Of a DNA stretch of 64,000 nt, positions 7,896 to 17,092 are shown piece after piece. The notes under the pieces are model-generated. The model had not been told where the DNA came from and did no database searches. It was given only the letters and a program-made list of their open reading frames with translations. Source of the DNA: BM506 sp031581485 (GTDB lineage: Bacteria; Desulfobacterota; Desulfobulbia; Desulfobulbales; SURF-16). The stretch is taken from NCBI GenBank assembly GCA_031581485.1, contig JAVLBA010000002.1:1-64000 (forward strand). The letters are read 5' to 3'. The first letter of the stretch is position 1. The number at the start of each line of letters is the position of its first letter. The translations under genes and the position numbers were made by a program.

Positions 7896-9971
7896 ATGCA
7901 CCATGAATTCTTACTTGAGATAGGCACGGAAGAGATTCCGGCCAGTTATATAGAACCTGCCCTCAACTCTCTCCAAGAGGGGATGAAGAAAAAGCTCCTT
8001 GAGCTCGGCCTGCCCTTTGGCGCCCTGCACACGGCGGCAACGCCGCGTCGACTGACCCTGGTGGTCAGCGACCTTGCCCAGCGCCAGGAGGATCAGCGCC
8101 TGGAGGTGATGGGCCCCCCCAAACAGGCCGGTTTTGACGCTGACCACAAACCCACCAAGGCGGCCCTGGGTTTTGCCCGCTCAAAGGGCGCCACAGTGGA
8201 TGATATCCAGGTGGTGAACACGGAAAAGGGCGACTATCTCATGGTCGTCCAGGAGATCAAGGGCCAGGAGACCGCCCTCCTTCTTCAGAAATTCCTGCCT
8301 GAACTCATCCTGGCCACCCCTTTTCCCAAGTCCATGCGCTGGGCGGACAAGGACACCCATTTTGCCCGACCTCTGCAGTGGCTGGTGGCCCTTCTGGGGG
8401 GCCAGACCGTTCCCTTTACCATTGACGACATCCAGAGCGGCAACACCACCCGCGGCCATCGTTTCATGTGCCCGGAAGTCCGGCAGGTTACTGATTTCAG
8501 GCAGTATGAGGAGACCCTCCGGGCCATGGAGGTCATGGTGGATATCCAGAAACGGCGTGACCTCGTCGCCAGGCAGGTCACCGAGGCGGCCAGCGCCATG
8601 GGCGGCCGCGTGGTCCTTGATCTCGACCTCCTTGACATTGTCACCCACCTGGTGGAATCACCCCATGCCCTGGGCGGCTCCTTTGACCGCAAGTTCCTGG
8701 AACTCCCCACCGAGGTGCTCACCACCTCCATGCGGGTCAACCAGAAGTACTTCACAGTAGCAGACCCAGAGGGCACCCTGCTCCCCTCTTTTGTGGCAGT
8801 GAACAATACCAGGGTGAAGGATGAGGCCATCTCCAGAGAGGGCCATCAGCGGGTCCTGCGGGCCCGTCTGGAAGACGGCCTCTTCTTCTATAATGAGGAT
8901 CGCAAGCGCCCCTTGGCGGCCTACAAGGCGGCCCTGGCCGGAGTGGTCTTCCAGGCCCAGCTGGGCACCATGGCCGCCAAGAACGAACGTCTCACCTGCC
9001 TGGCCCAGGATCTGGCCCAGGCCTTGGAGCCCGGTCTTGTGGACACCACAAAGAGGGCGGCTGAACTCTGCAAGGCGGATCTGGTCACCGACATGGTAGG
9101 TGAATTCCCGTCCCTGCAAGGAGTGATGGGCAAATATTACGCCCTGCATGACGGCGAAAAACCAGAGGTGGCAGCGGCCATTCTGGATCATTATAAACCG
9201 CTGCGCTCAGGCAGCCCCTTACCGGCCGGCCGAGCCGGCGCCCTGGTGGGCTTGGCCGACCGTATCGACACGCTGGCCGGCTGCTTTGCCATCGGCAAAA
9301 TACCCACCGGCGCCACCGACCCCTACGGCCTCCGCCGGCATGCCCTGGCCCTTATCCATATTATCAGTGCCCAGGGCTGGCATCTTTCCCTGCGTGCCAT
9401 CTTCCGTCAGGCCCTGAGCCTTTACGGCGAGCAGATCACCACCGATAAAGAGGAAACCCTGGCCGCCCTCCTCAGCTTCATCAAGGGCCGCTACAGCAAC
9501 GATCTTATTGCCGGAGGCAATAGCAGTGAGGCGGTGGAAGCCGCCACCGCAGTGCTCTTTGACGACATCGTTGATTGCAACCAGCGGCTGGCGGCCTTAA
9601 GCGCCATCGCCCACCATGAGACCTTCACCCTGCTGGCCGGGGCCTTCAAGCGGGTAACCAACATCATCAAGGATCATGATGAGAGCGAGGTGGAGCCGGA
9701 TCTCCTCTGCGAAGAGGCGGAGCAAAGGCTTTTCAGCATCTTCGTGCAGGTCAGAGATCAATGCCGCCCCCTGCTTGACAAACGGGAGTATGGGGCGGCC
9801 CTGCAGGCTATTTTGTCGATGAAAGAGCCGGTGGACCGCTTCTTTGATGAGGTGATGGTAATGGCCGAAGACGAAGCGGTGCGGCAGAACAGGCTCTCCC
9901 TGCTGACGGCCATCGCTCATCTCTTCCTGCAGATCGGCGACTTTGCCAAGATGTACACCCTGAAGGGGTGA
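7896..9971 (+). CDS. glyS: Glycine--tRNA ligase beta subunit
   Basis: Beta chain of the tetrameric (alpha2beta2) bacterial glycyl-tRNA synthetase; it binds the tRNA and is required with the catalytic alpha chain. 691 residues, the family norm. Starts HHEFLLEIGTEEIPA, a diagnostic opening; central AR(L/R)EDGLFFY, GxMGKYYA and RADxIDTL-like motifs (GLADRIDTLAG) are present. The start at 7896 matches the family; the longer frame to 7839 does not. The gene glyQ is expected just upstream in many relatives but is not in this window. The gene converges with the EAL/HDOD gene, 29 bases apart. Confidence 0.95.
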   Translation: MHHEFLLEIGTEEIPASYIEPALNSLQEGMKKKLLELGLPFGALHTAATPRRLTLVVSDLAQRQEDQRLEVMGPPKQAGFDADHKPTKAALGFARSKGATVDDIQVVNTEKGDYLMVVQEIKGQETALLLQKFLPELILATPFPKSMRWADKDTHFARPLQWLVALLGGQTVPFTIDDIQSGNTTRGHRFMCPEVRQVTDFRQYEETLRAMEVMVDIQKRRDLVARQVTEAASAMGGRVVLDLDLLDIVTHLVESPHALGGSFDRKFLELPTEVLTTSMRVNQKYFTVADPEGTLLPSFVAVNNTRVKDEAISREGHQRVLRARLEDGLFFYNEDRKRPLAAYKAALAGVVFQAQLGTMAAKNERLTCLAQDLAQALEPGLVDTTKRAAELCKADLVTDMVGEFPSLQGVMGKYYALHDGEKPEVAAAILDHYKPLRSGSPLPAGRAGALVGLADRIDTLAGCFAIGKIPTGATDPYGLRRHALALIHIISAQGWHLSLRAIFRQALSLYGEQITTDKEETLAALLSFIKGRYSNDLIAGGNSSEAVEAATAVLFDDIVDCNQRLAALSAIAHHETFTLLAGAFKRVTNIIKDHDESEVEPDLLCEEAEQRLFSIFVQVRDQCRPLLDKREYGAALQAILSMKEPVDRFFDEVMVMAEDEAVRQNRLSLLTAIAHLFLQIGDFAKMYTLKG

Positions 9972-10000
9972 CCCTGGTTTCTCCTGTGATGAAAAGGTAC

Positions 10001-11254
10001 TTAGTTGCCGAAATAGATGTGGCTGGCCGCCTCCACCGAGACAGCCAGCAGCGGCGGCAGGTCCAGGCTATTAACAGAAAGGGTCTGACATAGCTGCATC
10101 ACCAAGTGCCAAGCCCCCTGCTCATAGGCCTTGGTGAGAGCCAGCACCGGGGCCAGGCGGCCGGTGCCGCTGAGCAGGGCCTCGCAGAGATCCGGGTCCA
10201 GATGAAGACCGTCGAGAATCTGCCCCATATCCCTTTCCAGAATAACGTCAAGCAGACTGAGCATACCCAGGGTGTAACAGGTGGCCCTGGTGCCGATGCC
10301 GGGCAGCAGGACGCTCAGACCTTGACAGAAACGGGCCCGCTGCACCGAAAGAGAGAGCAGCTCGTGGGGTTTGTCGTCGGCAAGATAGGAAAGCATCATC
10401 ATACTGATCCACTGCCTGAGGGTCTCTTCCCCCACCAGGGCAATGGCGCTCTGCAGTGATTTGACCTCAACCCGCACCGCAAAGGCGGCGGAATTGACAT
10501 AGCGCAGCAGCTTGTAGGCCAAGGAGACATCATGGGAAATCAACTCCGCCATTTTGTCATAATCCGTGGTGGGGTCCTGGAGTTGACCGAGCATATTGAG
10601 ATAGCGCAGTTTGGAGCCGGGAATATCCTTGCTGCTTAAAATCTCCGGCCTGCTGAAAAAATAGCCCTGATAAAGATGAAAACCCATTTCCTTCAGACGC
10701 TCGAACTGGGCCATGGTCTCCACCTTTTCCGCAAGCAGCTTGAGGTTGAATTTCCTGGCCCTGGCCACCTCCTCCTCCAGTTCCTGCCAACTCATGGCCA
10801 GTACATCAAACTTGACGATCTTGGCCATCTCCATGAGCGGCTCCAGCTCCGGGCGATACCTGAAGTCATCCAGGGCAAAGACATAGCCCTTTTCCACAAG
10901 CCTGGCACAATTCTTCAGCAGAGAAGGGGTAACCTTGACGTCCTCCAGGATCTCCACCACGGTGTTGCGTGCTGAAAAGAGAAAAGAGGTATGGCGATTG
11001 AGCATGCCCTGCGGAAAATTGATAAAGGCCCGTTTGCCACCGGTGACCTGCTGCAGACCCAGCAGATACTGGCTGTTGCTCATCACCTGGGAGGTGGCTG
11101 TCATGGAATCAATGGCAGCACTGCAGAAATTCTGGAGTCCGGAGCGGAAAAGCAGCTCATAGCCAAAGACATTCATATTGGCCCGGAAAATCGGCTGCCG
11201 GGCAAGAAAGGCCCGGCTGGTATCCATGATTTTGTTCGGCAGATCGAGGGTCAT
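10001..11254 (-). CDS. EAL-like/HDOD signalling protein
   Basis: A 417-residue protein of the YuxH type. The first 200 residues are a degenerate EAL fold (ARQPIFRANMNVFGYELLFRSG; LDDFRY in place of the metal-binding DDF motif), so probably not an active c-di-GMP phosphodiesterase. From about 205 an HDOD domain follows (LISHDVSLAYKLLRYVNSAAF, LQSAIALVGEETLRQWI). In other bacteria this pair regulates motility or gene expression. Start at 11254 has ATAAGG seven bases upstream; an upstream GTG frame reaches 11326. Last gene of a minus-strand run with maf, fabL and the DUF362 gene. Confidence 0.85.
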   Translation of the reverse strand: MTLDLPNKIMDTSRAFLARQPIFRANMNVFGYELLFRSGLQNFCSAAIDSMTATSQVMSNSQYLLGLQQVTGGKRAFINFPQGMLNRHTSFLFSARNTVVEILEDVKVTPSLLKNCARLVEKGYVFALDDFRYRPELEPLMEMAKIVKFDVLAMSWQELEEEVARARKFNLKLLAEKVETMAQFERLKEMGFHLYQGYFFSRPEILSSKDIPGSKLRYLNMLGQLQDPTTDYDKMAELISHDVSLAYKLLRYVNSAAFAVRVEVKSLQSAIALVGEETLRQWISMMMLSYLADDKPHELLSLSVQRARFCQGLSVLLPGIGTRATCYTLGMLSLLDVILERDMGQILDGLHLDPDLCEALLSGTGRLAPVLALTKAYEQGAWHLVMQLCQTLSVNSLDLPPLLAVSVEAASHIYFGN

Positions 11255-11346
11255 GATTTTCCTTATCACCCAGAAAACATTCTCACCCCTGTGGCAGCAG
11301 CATGTGCCTGCCAACAGGACGTCCATTCATGTGCAGATCCCGGCAA

Positions 11347-11970
11347 TCAAGAGAAGGGGCCGGCCGTCTCCAGGGCCCCGACTGCCAGGAGCGCGGTAAC
11401 CACCTCTGCCACCGGCAGGCCGATGACATTGGTATAGGAGCCGGAAATCTCGGCAACCAGGAAGGCACCGCCACTCTGCATCCCGTAGGCTCCTGCCTTG
11501 TCATCTCCGTCGCCCGTGGCCACATAGGCGGCAATAACCCGGGGCTCCAGATCAGTAAAGCGGACCCTGGTCACCACCGCCTCCACCTTCTCAAGATGGG
11601 GCTCCTGGCGGCAAAGGGCAAAGCCGGTCCACACCTCATGCCAGCGCCCGGCCAGGGAGGCGAGGATCTCCTCTGCCTCCTGGCGGCTGCCCGGCTTGCC
11701 TAGGAGATGGCCATCGCGCACCACAACGGTATCCGCCCCCAGAACCAGATGACCGGGATGATCCTGGGCCACGGCCTGGGCCTTTTCCCGGGCCAGACGC
11801 CGGACAAAGATCTCAGGCCCTTCGCCGGTCAGGGCGGTTTCATCCACCTCTGTTGGTGCAACCAGAAAGGAGAGGCCGAGACCGGTGAGAAAATCGCGGC
11901 GCCTGGGTGAGCCTGAGGCCAGGATCAGGGGCTGCACGGCTTTGAAAACTGCCTGCGCTGCCATCATCAT
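11347..11970 (-). CDS. maf: Maf-family nucleoside triphosphate pyrophosphatase
   Basis: A 207-residue house-cleaning enzyme that hydrolyses non-canonical nucleotides such as dTTP, UTP or m7GTP to monophosphates. Signatures: ASGSPRRRDFL near the N-terminus, EVDE, GADTVVV, and DKAGAYGMQ. The Maf YceF or YhdE class cannot be told by eye. It overlaps the upstream fabL stop by four bases (ATGA) and so is translationally coupled to it. Confidence 0.94.
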   Translation of the reverse strand: MMMAAQAVFKAVQPLILASGSPRRRDFLTGLGLSFLVAPTEVDETALTGEGPEIFVRRLAREKAQAVAQDHPGHLVLGADTVVVRDGHLLGKPGSRQEAEEILASLAGRWHEVWTGFALCRQEPHLEKVEAVVTRVRFTDLEPRVIAAYVATGDGDDKAGAYGMQSGGAFLVAEISGSYTNVIGLPVAEVVTALLAVGALETAGPFS

Positions 11971-12719
11971 GCCCTGATGGAATATCCCCCGTCCACCACC
12001 ACGGTCTGGCCATGGATCATCTTGGCCAGATCACTGGCCAGAAAGAGGGCCACGTCCGCCACATCATCCGGGGTGGTTAAAACTCCCATGGGGGTCCGGG
12101 CCAGGGCGGTGTCCAGGATCTGCTTGCGGTTGGGGAATTTCTTGAGGGCCTCGGTGTCCACGGCACCCGCACTGATGGTATTAACTGTTATCTTCTTTTC
12201 TCCCAGTTCAACGGCCAGATGGCGGACCAGGGATTCCAGGGCCGCCTTGGAGGCCCCCACTGCCGTGTAATTTTCCACGGCCCGAACCGAACCAAGACTT
12301 GACACTGCCATAATCCTTCCCCCATCGAGCATCAAGGGCACTGCCTGCTGGGCCAGAGTGAGCAGGGCCCGGGCATTGATATCCATGGCCCAATTCCAGT
12401 GGCGGGGGGAAAGTTCCATGGCCGGCTTCAAGACCCCGGAGGCGGCATTGGAGACCAGAAAATCGAGGCGGCCATAGCGCTCTTTGATCTGCTGAAACAT
12501 GGCCACCACATCCTCGTCATTGGCAACATTGGCCTTGACTACTAGACACTCAGCCCCGCGCTCCTGCACCAGGCGCGCTGTTTCTTCAGCATCTTGGCGA
12601 TGACGGACATAATTGACCACGATATTGACGCCATTTTCGGCAAAACGCAGGGCAATGGCCTTACCAATACCCCGAGAGCTCCCGGTGATTATTGCTACTT
12701 TCCCTGAAAGATTAAACAT
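11967..12719 (-). CDS. fabL: Enoyl-[acyl-carrier-protein] reductase FabL-type
   Basis: A 250-residue short-chain dehydrogenase. N-terminal TGSSRGIG binds NADPH. The active site is Tyr151 with Lys158, that is Y-x6-K rather than the Y-x3-K of FabG ketoreductases; B. subtilis FabL has the same two residue numbers. Long matches with FabL also include SSLGS before the Tyr, GA(V/I)DTEALKKFPNR and the C-terminal IHGQTVVVDGG. FabL performs the last reduction of fatty-acid elongation and is poorly inhibited by triclosan. Start at 12719 has AAGGAG eight bases upstream. It could be one of several enoyl reductases in the genome. Confidence 0.88.
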   Translation of the reverse strand: MFNLSGKVAIITGSSRGIGKAIALRFAENGVNIVVNYVRHRQDAEETARLVQERGAECLVVKANVANDEDVVAMFQQIKERYGRLDFLVSNAASGVLKPAMELSPRHWNWAMDINARALLTLAQQAVPLMLDGGRIMAVSSLGSVRAVENYTAVGASKAALESLVRHLAVELGEKKITVNTISAGAVDTEALKKFPNRKQILDTALARTPMGVLTTPDDVADVALFLASDLAKMIHGQTVVVDGGYSIRA

Positions 12720-12835
12720 GACAAAACTCCTTTCTATGAAATGGCCAGGACAAGACCAACAGCTCTTTTGCTTGAGATGAGAAGACAAAAGGGGGATTGT
12801 AGCAGGATAGAGCCGGGAAGCAAAGCGTTTTCCAC

Positions 12836-13801
12836 TTAGCCCCAGCCCTTCCCCTTCTCCCTTTGCCTGGCCAGCCAGACCTTGAATCTCGCCGCCAGAC
12901 TGGCCAGGAGGTGGCGACTATGAAAGGGAATCGGGCGCAGTTGGCCCGGCACCAGAAAGTCCTCCACTGCCACCTCCTCCGGGGAGAGCAGGGGGAAGGC
13001 CAGGGTGTCCAGATCATGGCCCCTGTCCCGGCGGTCGCAGCTGGCCTGCCAGAGGGGCGAGGATTCCGGGTCCAACTTGATCACGGCCAGCAATGCCCGG
13101 TCCAGGGCCAAGGCCCATGGGCTGGCCGCCATCACCCCCAGGGGATAGGCCTCTCCGCCCAAGGGGCCGGTGCGGTGCATGGCCGTGATGGCGTCACACA
13201 GGGAAAGTCCCGGCGGCACCAGAAAAGGCAGATCCGCCAGCAGATCAAAAAAGGCGCGGCCATCACCCTGGCCATGGACCTGATGCCCCCACGCCTTACG
13301 CCAGCCCTTGATGATGCCGTAATGATTTTTCACGGCCAGGGAGACCCGGGTCTGGCCGTGGCTTTTGAGCTTGGGAAGATTGATGAAATAATCACATTCC
13401 AGGGCATCGACGGCCACGGCAATCTCAAGGCCGCGGCGGGTGGTGACAACACGGCTCTTCTGAAAAGGGGCATAGGAGACCGGCAGCCCTTTGAGGGCCG
13501 TGGTCATGCCGCAGATGTGCATGGCCCGCAGACCGGAGCCGGTGGCAGGGGAGTCCCCCACCACCACCTGGGCGCCTTGGTCGACAAACCATTGGGCAAC
13601 CCCGGCCACAAACTCCGGATGGGTGCAGGCGAGATCTCCCTGATAGCGGGCCGCCACCAGGTTGGGCTTCAAAAGAACCCTGCTCCCCCGGGAACACGTC
13701 CAGGCAAGGGCGGCAAGCAGGCCATCCACCACCCGGACCATCTCCTGGCGGTCATAGGAGAGACAGCGGCTGATGGCCACTGCTCTTTTTTCCCCAGCCA
13801 T
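12836..13801 (-). CDS. DUF362 domain-containing protein
   Basis: A 321-residue protein of the DUF362 family, with VLLKPNLVAAR near residue 45, VVVGDSPATG, LPKLKSHGQTRVSLAVKNHYG and GLSLCDAITAMHRTGP. Its role is uncertain; relatives are often next to iron-sulfur or anaerobic-metabolism genes. No CxxCxxC ferredoxin motif is visible here. Start 13801 is preceded by a purine-rich GGGAGGAGAGAGA; a frame reaching 13840 adds an unlikely Arg/Gly-rich leader. First gene of the minus-strand run that continues into fabL. Confidence 0.85.
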   Translation of the reverse strand: MAGEKRAVAISRCLSYDRQEMVRVVDGLLAALAWTCSRGSRVLLKPNLVAARYQGDLACTHPEFVAGVAQWFVDQGAQVVVGDSPATGSGLRAMHICGMTTALKGLPVSYAPFQKSRVVTTRRGLEIAVAVDALECDYFINLPKLKSHGQTRVSLAVKNHYGIIKGWRKAWGHQVHGQGDGRAFFDLLADLPFLVPPGLSLCDAITAMHRTGPLGGEAYPLGVMAASPWALALDRALLAVIKLDPESSPLWQASCDRRDRGHDLDTLAFPLLSPEEVAVEDFLVPGQLRPIPFHSRHLLASLAARFKVWLARQREKGKGWG

Positions 13802-13926
13802 TCTCTCTCCTCCCCTGCCCTCTTTTCTCCATCTGCCCACATATAGTAGTGTACAGCAGGCAAACTACCATTTTTATTGCAGAATTACAGCAGAAAGAGC
13901 GCCCCTGGAAATCGATACCCACAAAG

Positions 13927-13964
13927 AAAAAGGCCGGCCTTGGGGGGACAAGTCCGGCCTTTTT
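13927..13964. terminator. Bidirectional hairpin terminator
   Basis: AAAAAGGCCGG pairs perfectly with CCGGCCTTTTT across a 16-base loop. It has T runs on both strands. It lies 126 bases upstream of the DUF362 gene and does not follow a recognised gene, so it either marks an unseen short transcript or is an insulating element. Confidence 0.65.
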
Positions 13965-14521
13965 CAGGAGAAAGGAGATATGAAGTACTACTGCCTTATT
14001 CTTCTTACAACATCCATGCCACCTTGAAAAAGAATATCCCCTTCCCTTCTCCTGCCCCCTGCCGCAGGCCTTGCCGGCAAAAAGGACCTTCCCTGCAGGC
14101 AGAGTGAGCTATTCAATTTTTTAAACTTGCCGCCACCAAGAGCGGCACTGGCTGTAATTAAGATGCTACATCAGCCATATACGCTGCAGAAGAGTTTTTA
14201 TACCTCCCCCTGAGATAGCCGGCAGCCCCCACAGGGCACTCCTCTTTTCTGGCCTTTCCTTAGAAAAGGGGTCTGGATTATTGCACCAAAGTATAAATTT
14301 TAGCACCGCCCCGAAACGCCCCGGTCTGGGGCCCTCCATCCGCCCCTTATTACCCCCTGCCGCCTTAGCGGATTATTGACTTTTCTCCCTGCAGACCAGT
14401 CAAAAAAATGACCAAAACCACCTGCCCATCCAGAAAAAGAGCGTATCTCTCGCAATAATGCCGACAATTTACGCCGCTAGAACAACAAGTTGTCAAGAAG
14501 CAACTGCTTAAGAAAAAGCCG

Positions 14522-14537
14522 TGGCACAATACTTGAT
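14522..14537 (+). promoter_or_regulatory. Possible sigma54 promoter of the fliL operon
   Basis: TGGCAC, five bases, TTGAT. The -24 element is perfect; the -12 element has GA where GC is normal. It predicts a start near 14549, about 43 bases before the fliL ATG. Sigma54 control of middle flagellar genes is common in bacteria with FlhF and FlhG. Confidence 0.4.
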
Positions 14538-14591
14538 AAGGTCCCCCATAACGAAAAACCCTCCACCCACATTATGCAGGAGATCCAGACC

Positions 14592-15071
14592 ATGGCAGAC
14601 GACAACATCCCCCCCTTGGAAGAACCCAAAAAAAAATCCAGAACAATGCCCCTGGTCATTCTGGCGCTGGTTCTGCTTCTGGTGGGCGGCGGCGGCTTTT
14701 TTGCCTATACCACCTTCATGGCTCCCCCAGCGACCACAGCGGTACCACCCACCGAGACCACCAGTGTGGTTGGGGAGATGATCACCTTGAATGAATTTGT
14801 GGTGAACCTGGCCGATCCCAAGGGCAAACGGTATCTCAAATGCAAAATCAGCCTTGAAGTGGAAAGCGTGGAGGCCAAGGAGAGGGTGGCAAAAATTGCC
14901 CCCAAACTGCGTGACATCGTCATCATGCTCCTTACCAGCCTGGCCTTTGAAGAGGTGATGACGCCGGAGGGCAAGATCCGCATCCGCAATGAACTCCTGG
15001 AGCGGTTCAACCAGGCGGCCCGGCCGGACCGGATCAGAAATCTCTACTTCAGCGACTTTGTCGTCCAATAA
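14592..15071 (+). CDS. fliL: Flagellar basal body protein FliL
   Basis: A 159-residue inner-membrane protein that stabilises stator units around the motor. It has a cytoplasmic acidic/basic N-terminus, one membrane span at residues 17-38 (PLVILALVLLLVGGG) and a periplasmic stomatin-like domain with NLADPKGKRYLKC and LRDIVIMLLTSLAFEEV. ATG at 14592 is chosen because AGGAG lies nine bases upstream; the frame also extends to ATG 14574 and to 14490. First gene of the fliL-to-cheY cluster. Confidence 0.93.
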   Translation: MADDNIPPLEEPKKKSRTMPLVILALVLLLVGGGGFFAYTTFMAPPATTAVPPTETTSVVGEMITLNEFVVNLADPKGKRYLKCKISLEVESVEAKERVAKIAPKLRDIVIMLLTSLAFEEVMTPEGKIRIRNELLERFNQAARPDRIRNLYFSDFVVQ

Positions 15072-15093
15072 AACTCCAATCAACGAGAGATAG

Positions 15094-16083
15094 ATGGAAC
15101 AGATTCTCAGCCAGGATGAAGTAGATGCGCTCCTCAAGGGTATTTCCGGTGGCGACATTGAGGAGCCGGAAGATACCCTCGATGAAGAGGCGCTCGCCTA
15201 TTCCACCTACGACTTCAGCCGCCAGGAACGCATCGTCCAGATCAAAATGCCGGCCCTGGATGTCATCAACGACGTCTTTCTGCGCTCCATCCGGGGCTCC
15301 CTGTCGGCAACCCTGCGCCGGATTCTCGATATCAGCTCCGTGCCCATGGAACTTGACCGGTTTGGCGCCTTTGTCCGCACCCTGCCGGTGCCCAGCAGCC
15401 TGCAGATCTTCAAAATGGACCCCTTCCGGGGCCTGGCCCTCTTCGTCATTGAGCCCAAGCTTGTTTTTGCCCTGGTGGAGAGTTTTTTAGGAGGCAGCGG
15501 CCAGCGCAACGTCCGCATTGAGGGGCGTGATTTCACCGCCATTGAGCAGCGCCTGATCCACCGGGTGGTCAACCTGCTGGTCAGTGACCTGGAAAAGGCC
15601 TGGTATTCGCTGCACCCCATCAAGGCCCAGTACATCCGCAGTGAAATCAACCCGCAGTTTGCCAAGATCTGTGAACCGGAAGACGTCGTTATCATCAATC
15701 GTTACGAGGTGGATATGGACCGGGCAGTGGGCTCCATTACCACCTGTATCCCCCTGGCCAACCTGGAGTCCGTAAAAAACAAGCTGATGACCACCTTCAG
15801 CAGAGAGCAGAGCGAGGAGGATATCAGCCTCCGGCGCATCCTGACGGAAAACATCAAGAACATGCCAACCGAGACCAAGGTGCTCCTGGGCACGACGGAG
15901 ATCTCGGCCGGCGACGTTATTGCCCTGCAAAAGGGAGACATTATCCAGCTCGACAATCGCAAGGAAGACCTCCTGCCGGCCTATATTGCCGGGGTCAGGA
16001 AATATATGGGTTCCCCCGGCGTCCATCGGGGCAACAAGGCCTTTTTGATTAAACGGAAGGTTCTGGACCAAAACAAGGATTAA
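15094..16083 (+). CDS. fliM: Flagellar motor switch protein FliM
   Basis: Rotor component of the C-ring that binds phosphorylated CheY to switch direction. 329 residues. N-terminal MEQILSQDEVDALLKGISGG is the CheY-binding EIDALL-type peptide; the middle domain has FGAFVRTLPVPSSL and the C-terminus is the SpoA fold shared with FliN (KGDIIQLD). Spaced 22 bases from fliL and 99 bases from fliN. Confidence 0.97.
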   Translation: MEQILSQDEVDALLKGISGGDIEEPEDTLDEEALAYSTYDFSRQERIVQIKMPALDVINDVFLRSIRGSLSATLRRILDISSVPMELDRFGAFVRTLPVPSSLQIFKMDPFRGLALFVIEPKLVFALVESFLGGSGQRNVRIEGRDFTAIEQRLIHRVVNLLVSDLEKAWYSLHPIKAQYIRSEINPQFAKICEPEDVVIINRYEVDMDRAVGSITTCIPLANLESVKNKLMTTFSREQSEEDISLRRILTENIKNMPTETKVLLGTTEISAGDVIALQKGDIIQLDNRKEDLLPAYIAGVRKYMGSPGVHRGNKAFLIKRKVLDQNKD

Positions 16084-16182
16084 TGGGCCACCCTGGTGGC
16101 CCTTATTTAAGATGACCTGCTGATGGCAAGGGCGATTGTCTCGCCCCCACCACCCGAGCAGGAAACGGCAAGGAGAAAAGAG

Positions 16183-16614
16183 ATGGCGGACGAATCATTG
16201 GCAGATGGCTGGGCAGATGCCCTGGAAGAAGAAAATCCTGAGGCAGGCAAAAAAGGGCCCAAGGGTGATGACGACTGGGATGCCCTGAGCGAGGAAGAGG
16301 GCTCCACCGCCAGCTTCCAGGAACTGGGCAAGGGCGAGGTGAGCAAGGGCGGCAACAAAAATCTCGAGTTTCTGCTCGACATCCCGCTGGAGATAAGCGT
16401 GGAACTGGGCCGCGCCTCCATGCTCATCGACCGCATGCTCCAGCTCACCCAGGGCTCGGTTATTGAACTGGACAAGGCAGCCGGTGAAACCGTGGAGATC
16501 TACGTCAACAAAAAACTGCTGGGTAAGGGCGAGGTGATCGTGGTCAACGACCGCTTCGGGGTGCGCATCACCGAGATTATCAGCCAGGCCGACCGCATTA
16601 AAAACATAGGGTAA
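16183..16614 (+). CDS. fliN: Flagellar motor switch protein FliN
   Basis: C-ring subunit with the SpoA fold, working with FliM. 143 residues: an acidic, Glu- and Gly-rich N-terminal tail (1-60) and a C-terminal domain with DIPLEISVELGRASM, LTQGSVIELDKAAGE and VVNDRFGVRITEI, all strong FliN signatures. The long acidic tail is common in this family. Start 16183 follows AAGGAG at seven bases; an upstream ATG at 16123 in the same frame adds 20 residues. Confidence 0.95.
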   Translation: MADESLADGWADALEEENPEAGKKGPKGDDDWDALSEEEGSTASFQELGKGEVSKGGNKNLEFLLDIPLEISVELGRASMLIDRMLQLTQGSVIELDKAAGETVEIYVNKKLLGKGEVIVVNDRFGVRITEIISQADRIKNIG

Positions 16615-16618
16615 GACA

Positions 16619-17092
16619 ATGAAGGCCCCTTTCTTCGCACATTTCATAACGGCATGCCTCCCTCTCCTCAGCCTGCCGGCCAGGGCGTGGGCCGCCGCTG
16701 AAGAACCCCTGCGGGTGACCACGCCGCACTTTGCCCCCCTGGACTCCATGGCCTACATCGGCAAGCTGCTGGCCGCCTTTCTGATCATCGCCGCCCTCAT
16801 GGCCCTGCTCTTTAAGGGTCTGAAAAAAATGGGCATGGGCCATGGTTCCCTGAGCAAGGGCGGCCTGATCTCCGTGCTGGACACCCGCCTGATTGCCCCC
16901 AAGAAATATATCTCGGTGGTGCGGGTGGCCGGGGAAGATCTTGCCATTGCCATCTCCGACAACAGCATCACCCTGCTCTGCAAGCTCGGCCCTGCCTCTG
17001 CCTCCCCCAGGCAACAGAAAGAAGGCTCCGCTTTTGACGCCACCCTCAGCAAGGCCCATGGGGGCCATCCCCCGGAGGCATCCCATGTATAA
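16619..17092 (+). CDS. fliO: Flagellar biosynthesis protein FliO
   Basis: Scaffold protein for assembly of the FliP-FliQ-FliR export gate. 157 residues: signal-like N-terminus ending ARAWAAAEE, one membrane span at about 47-66, then a cytoplasmic domain with RLIAPKKYISVVRVAGEDLAI typical of FliO/MopB. Overlaps fliP by eight bases. Confidence 0.92.
   Translation: MKAPFFAHFITACLPLLSLPARAWAAAEEPLRVTTPHFAPLDSMAYIGKLLAAFLIIAALMALLFKGLKKMGMGHGSLSKGGLISVLDTRLIAPKKYISVVRVAGEDLAIAISDNSITLLCKLGPASASPRQQKEGSAFDATLSKAHGGHPPEASHV

Larger units (their letters stand above)
13802..14591. other. Long intergenic region before the flagellar cluster
   Basis: About 790 bases with no convincing gene between the divergent DUF362 gene and fliL. 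It holds a hairpin terminator at 13927-13964, a possible 15-codon frame at 13980-14027 with a good AAGGAG, and AT-rich stretches (14275-14310). Close to fliL a sigma54-type promoter match lies at 14522-14537. I see no RNA gene that I can name. Confidence 0.55.

Noticed and set aside
13980..14027. A 15-codon frame after AAGGAG in the long intergenic region
   Set aside because: The ribosome site is too close to the start and nothing supports translation; could be revisited if a transcript is found.
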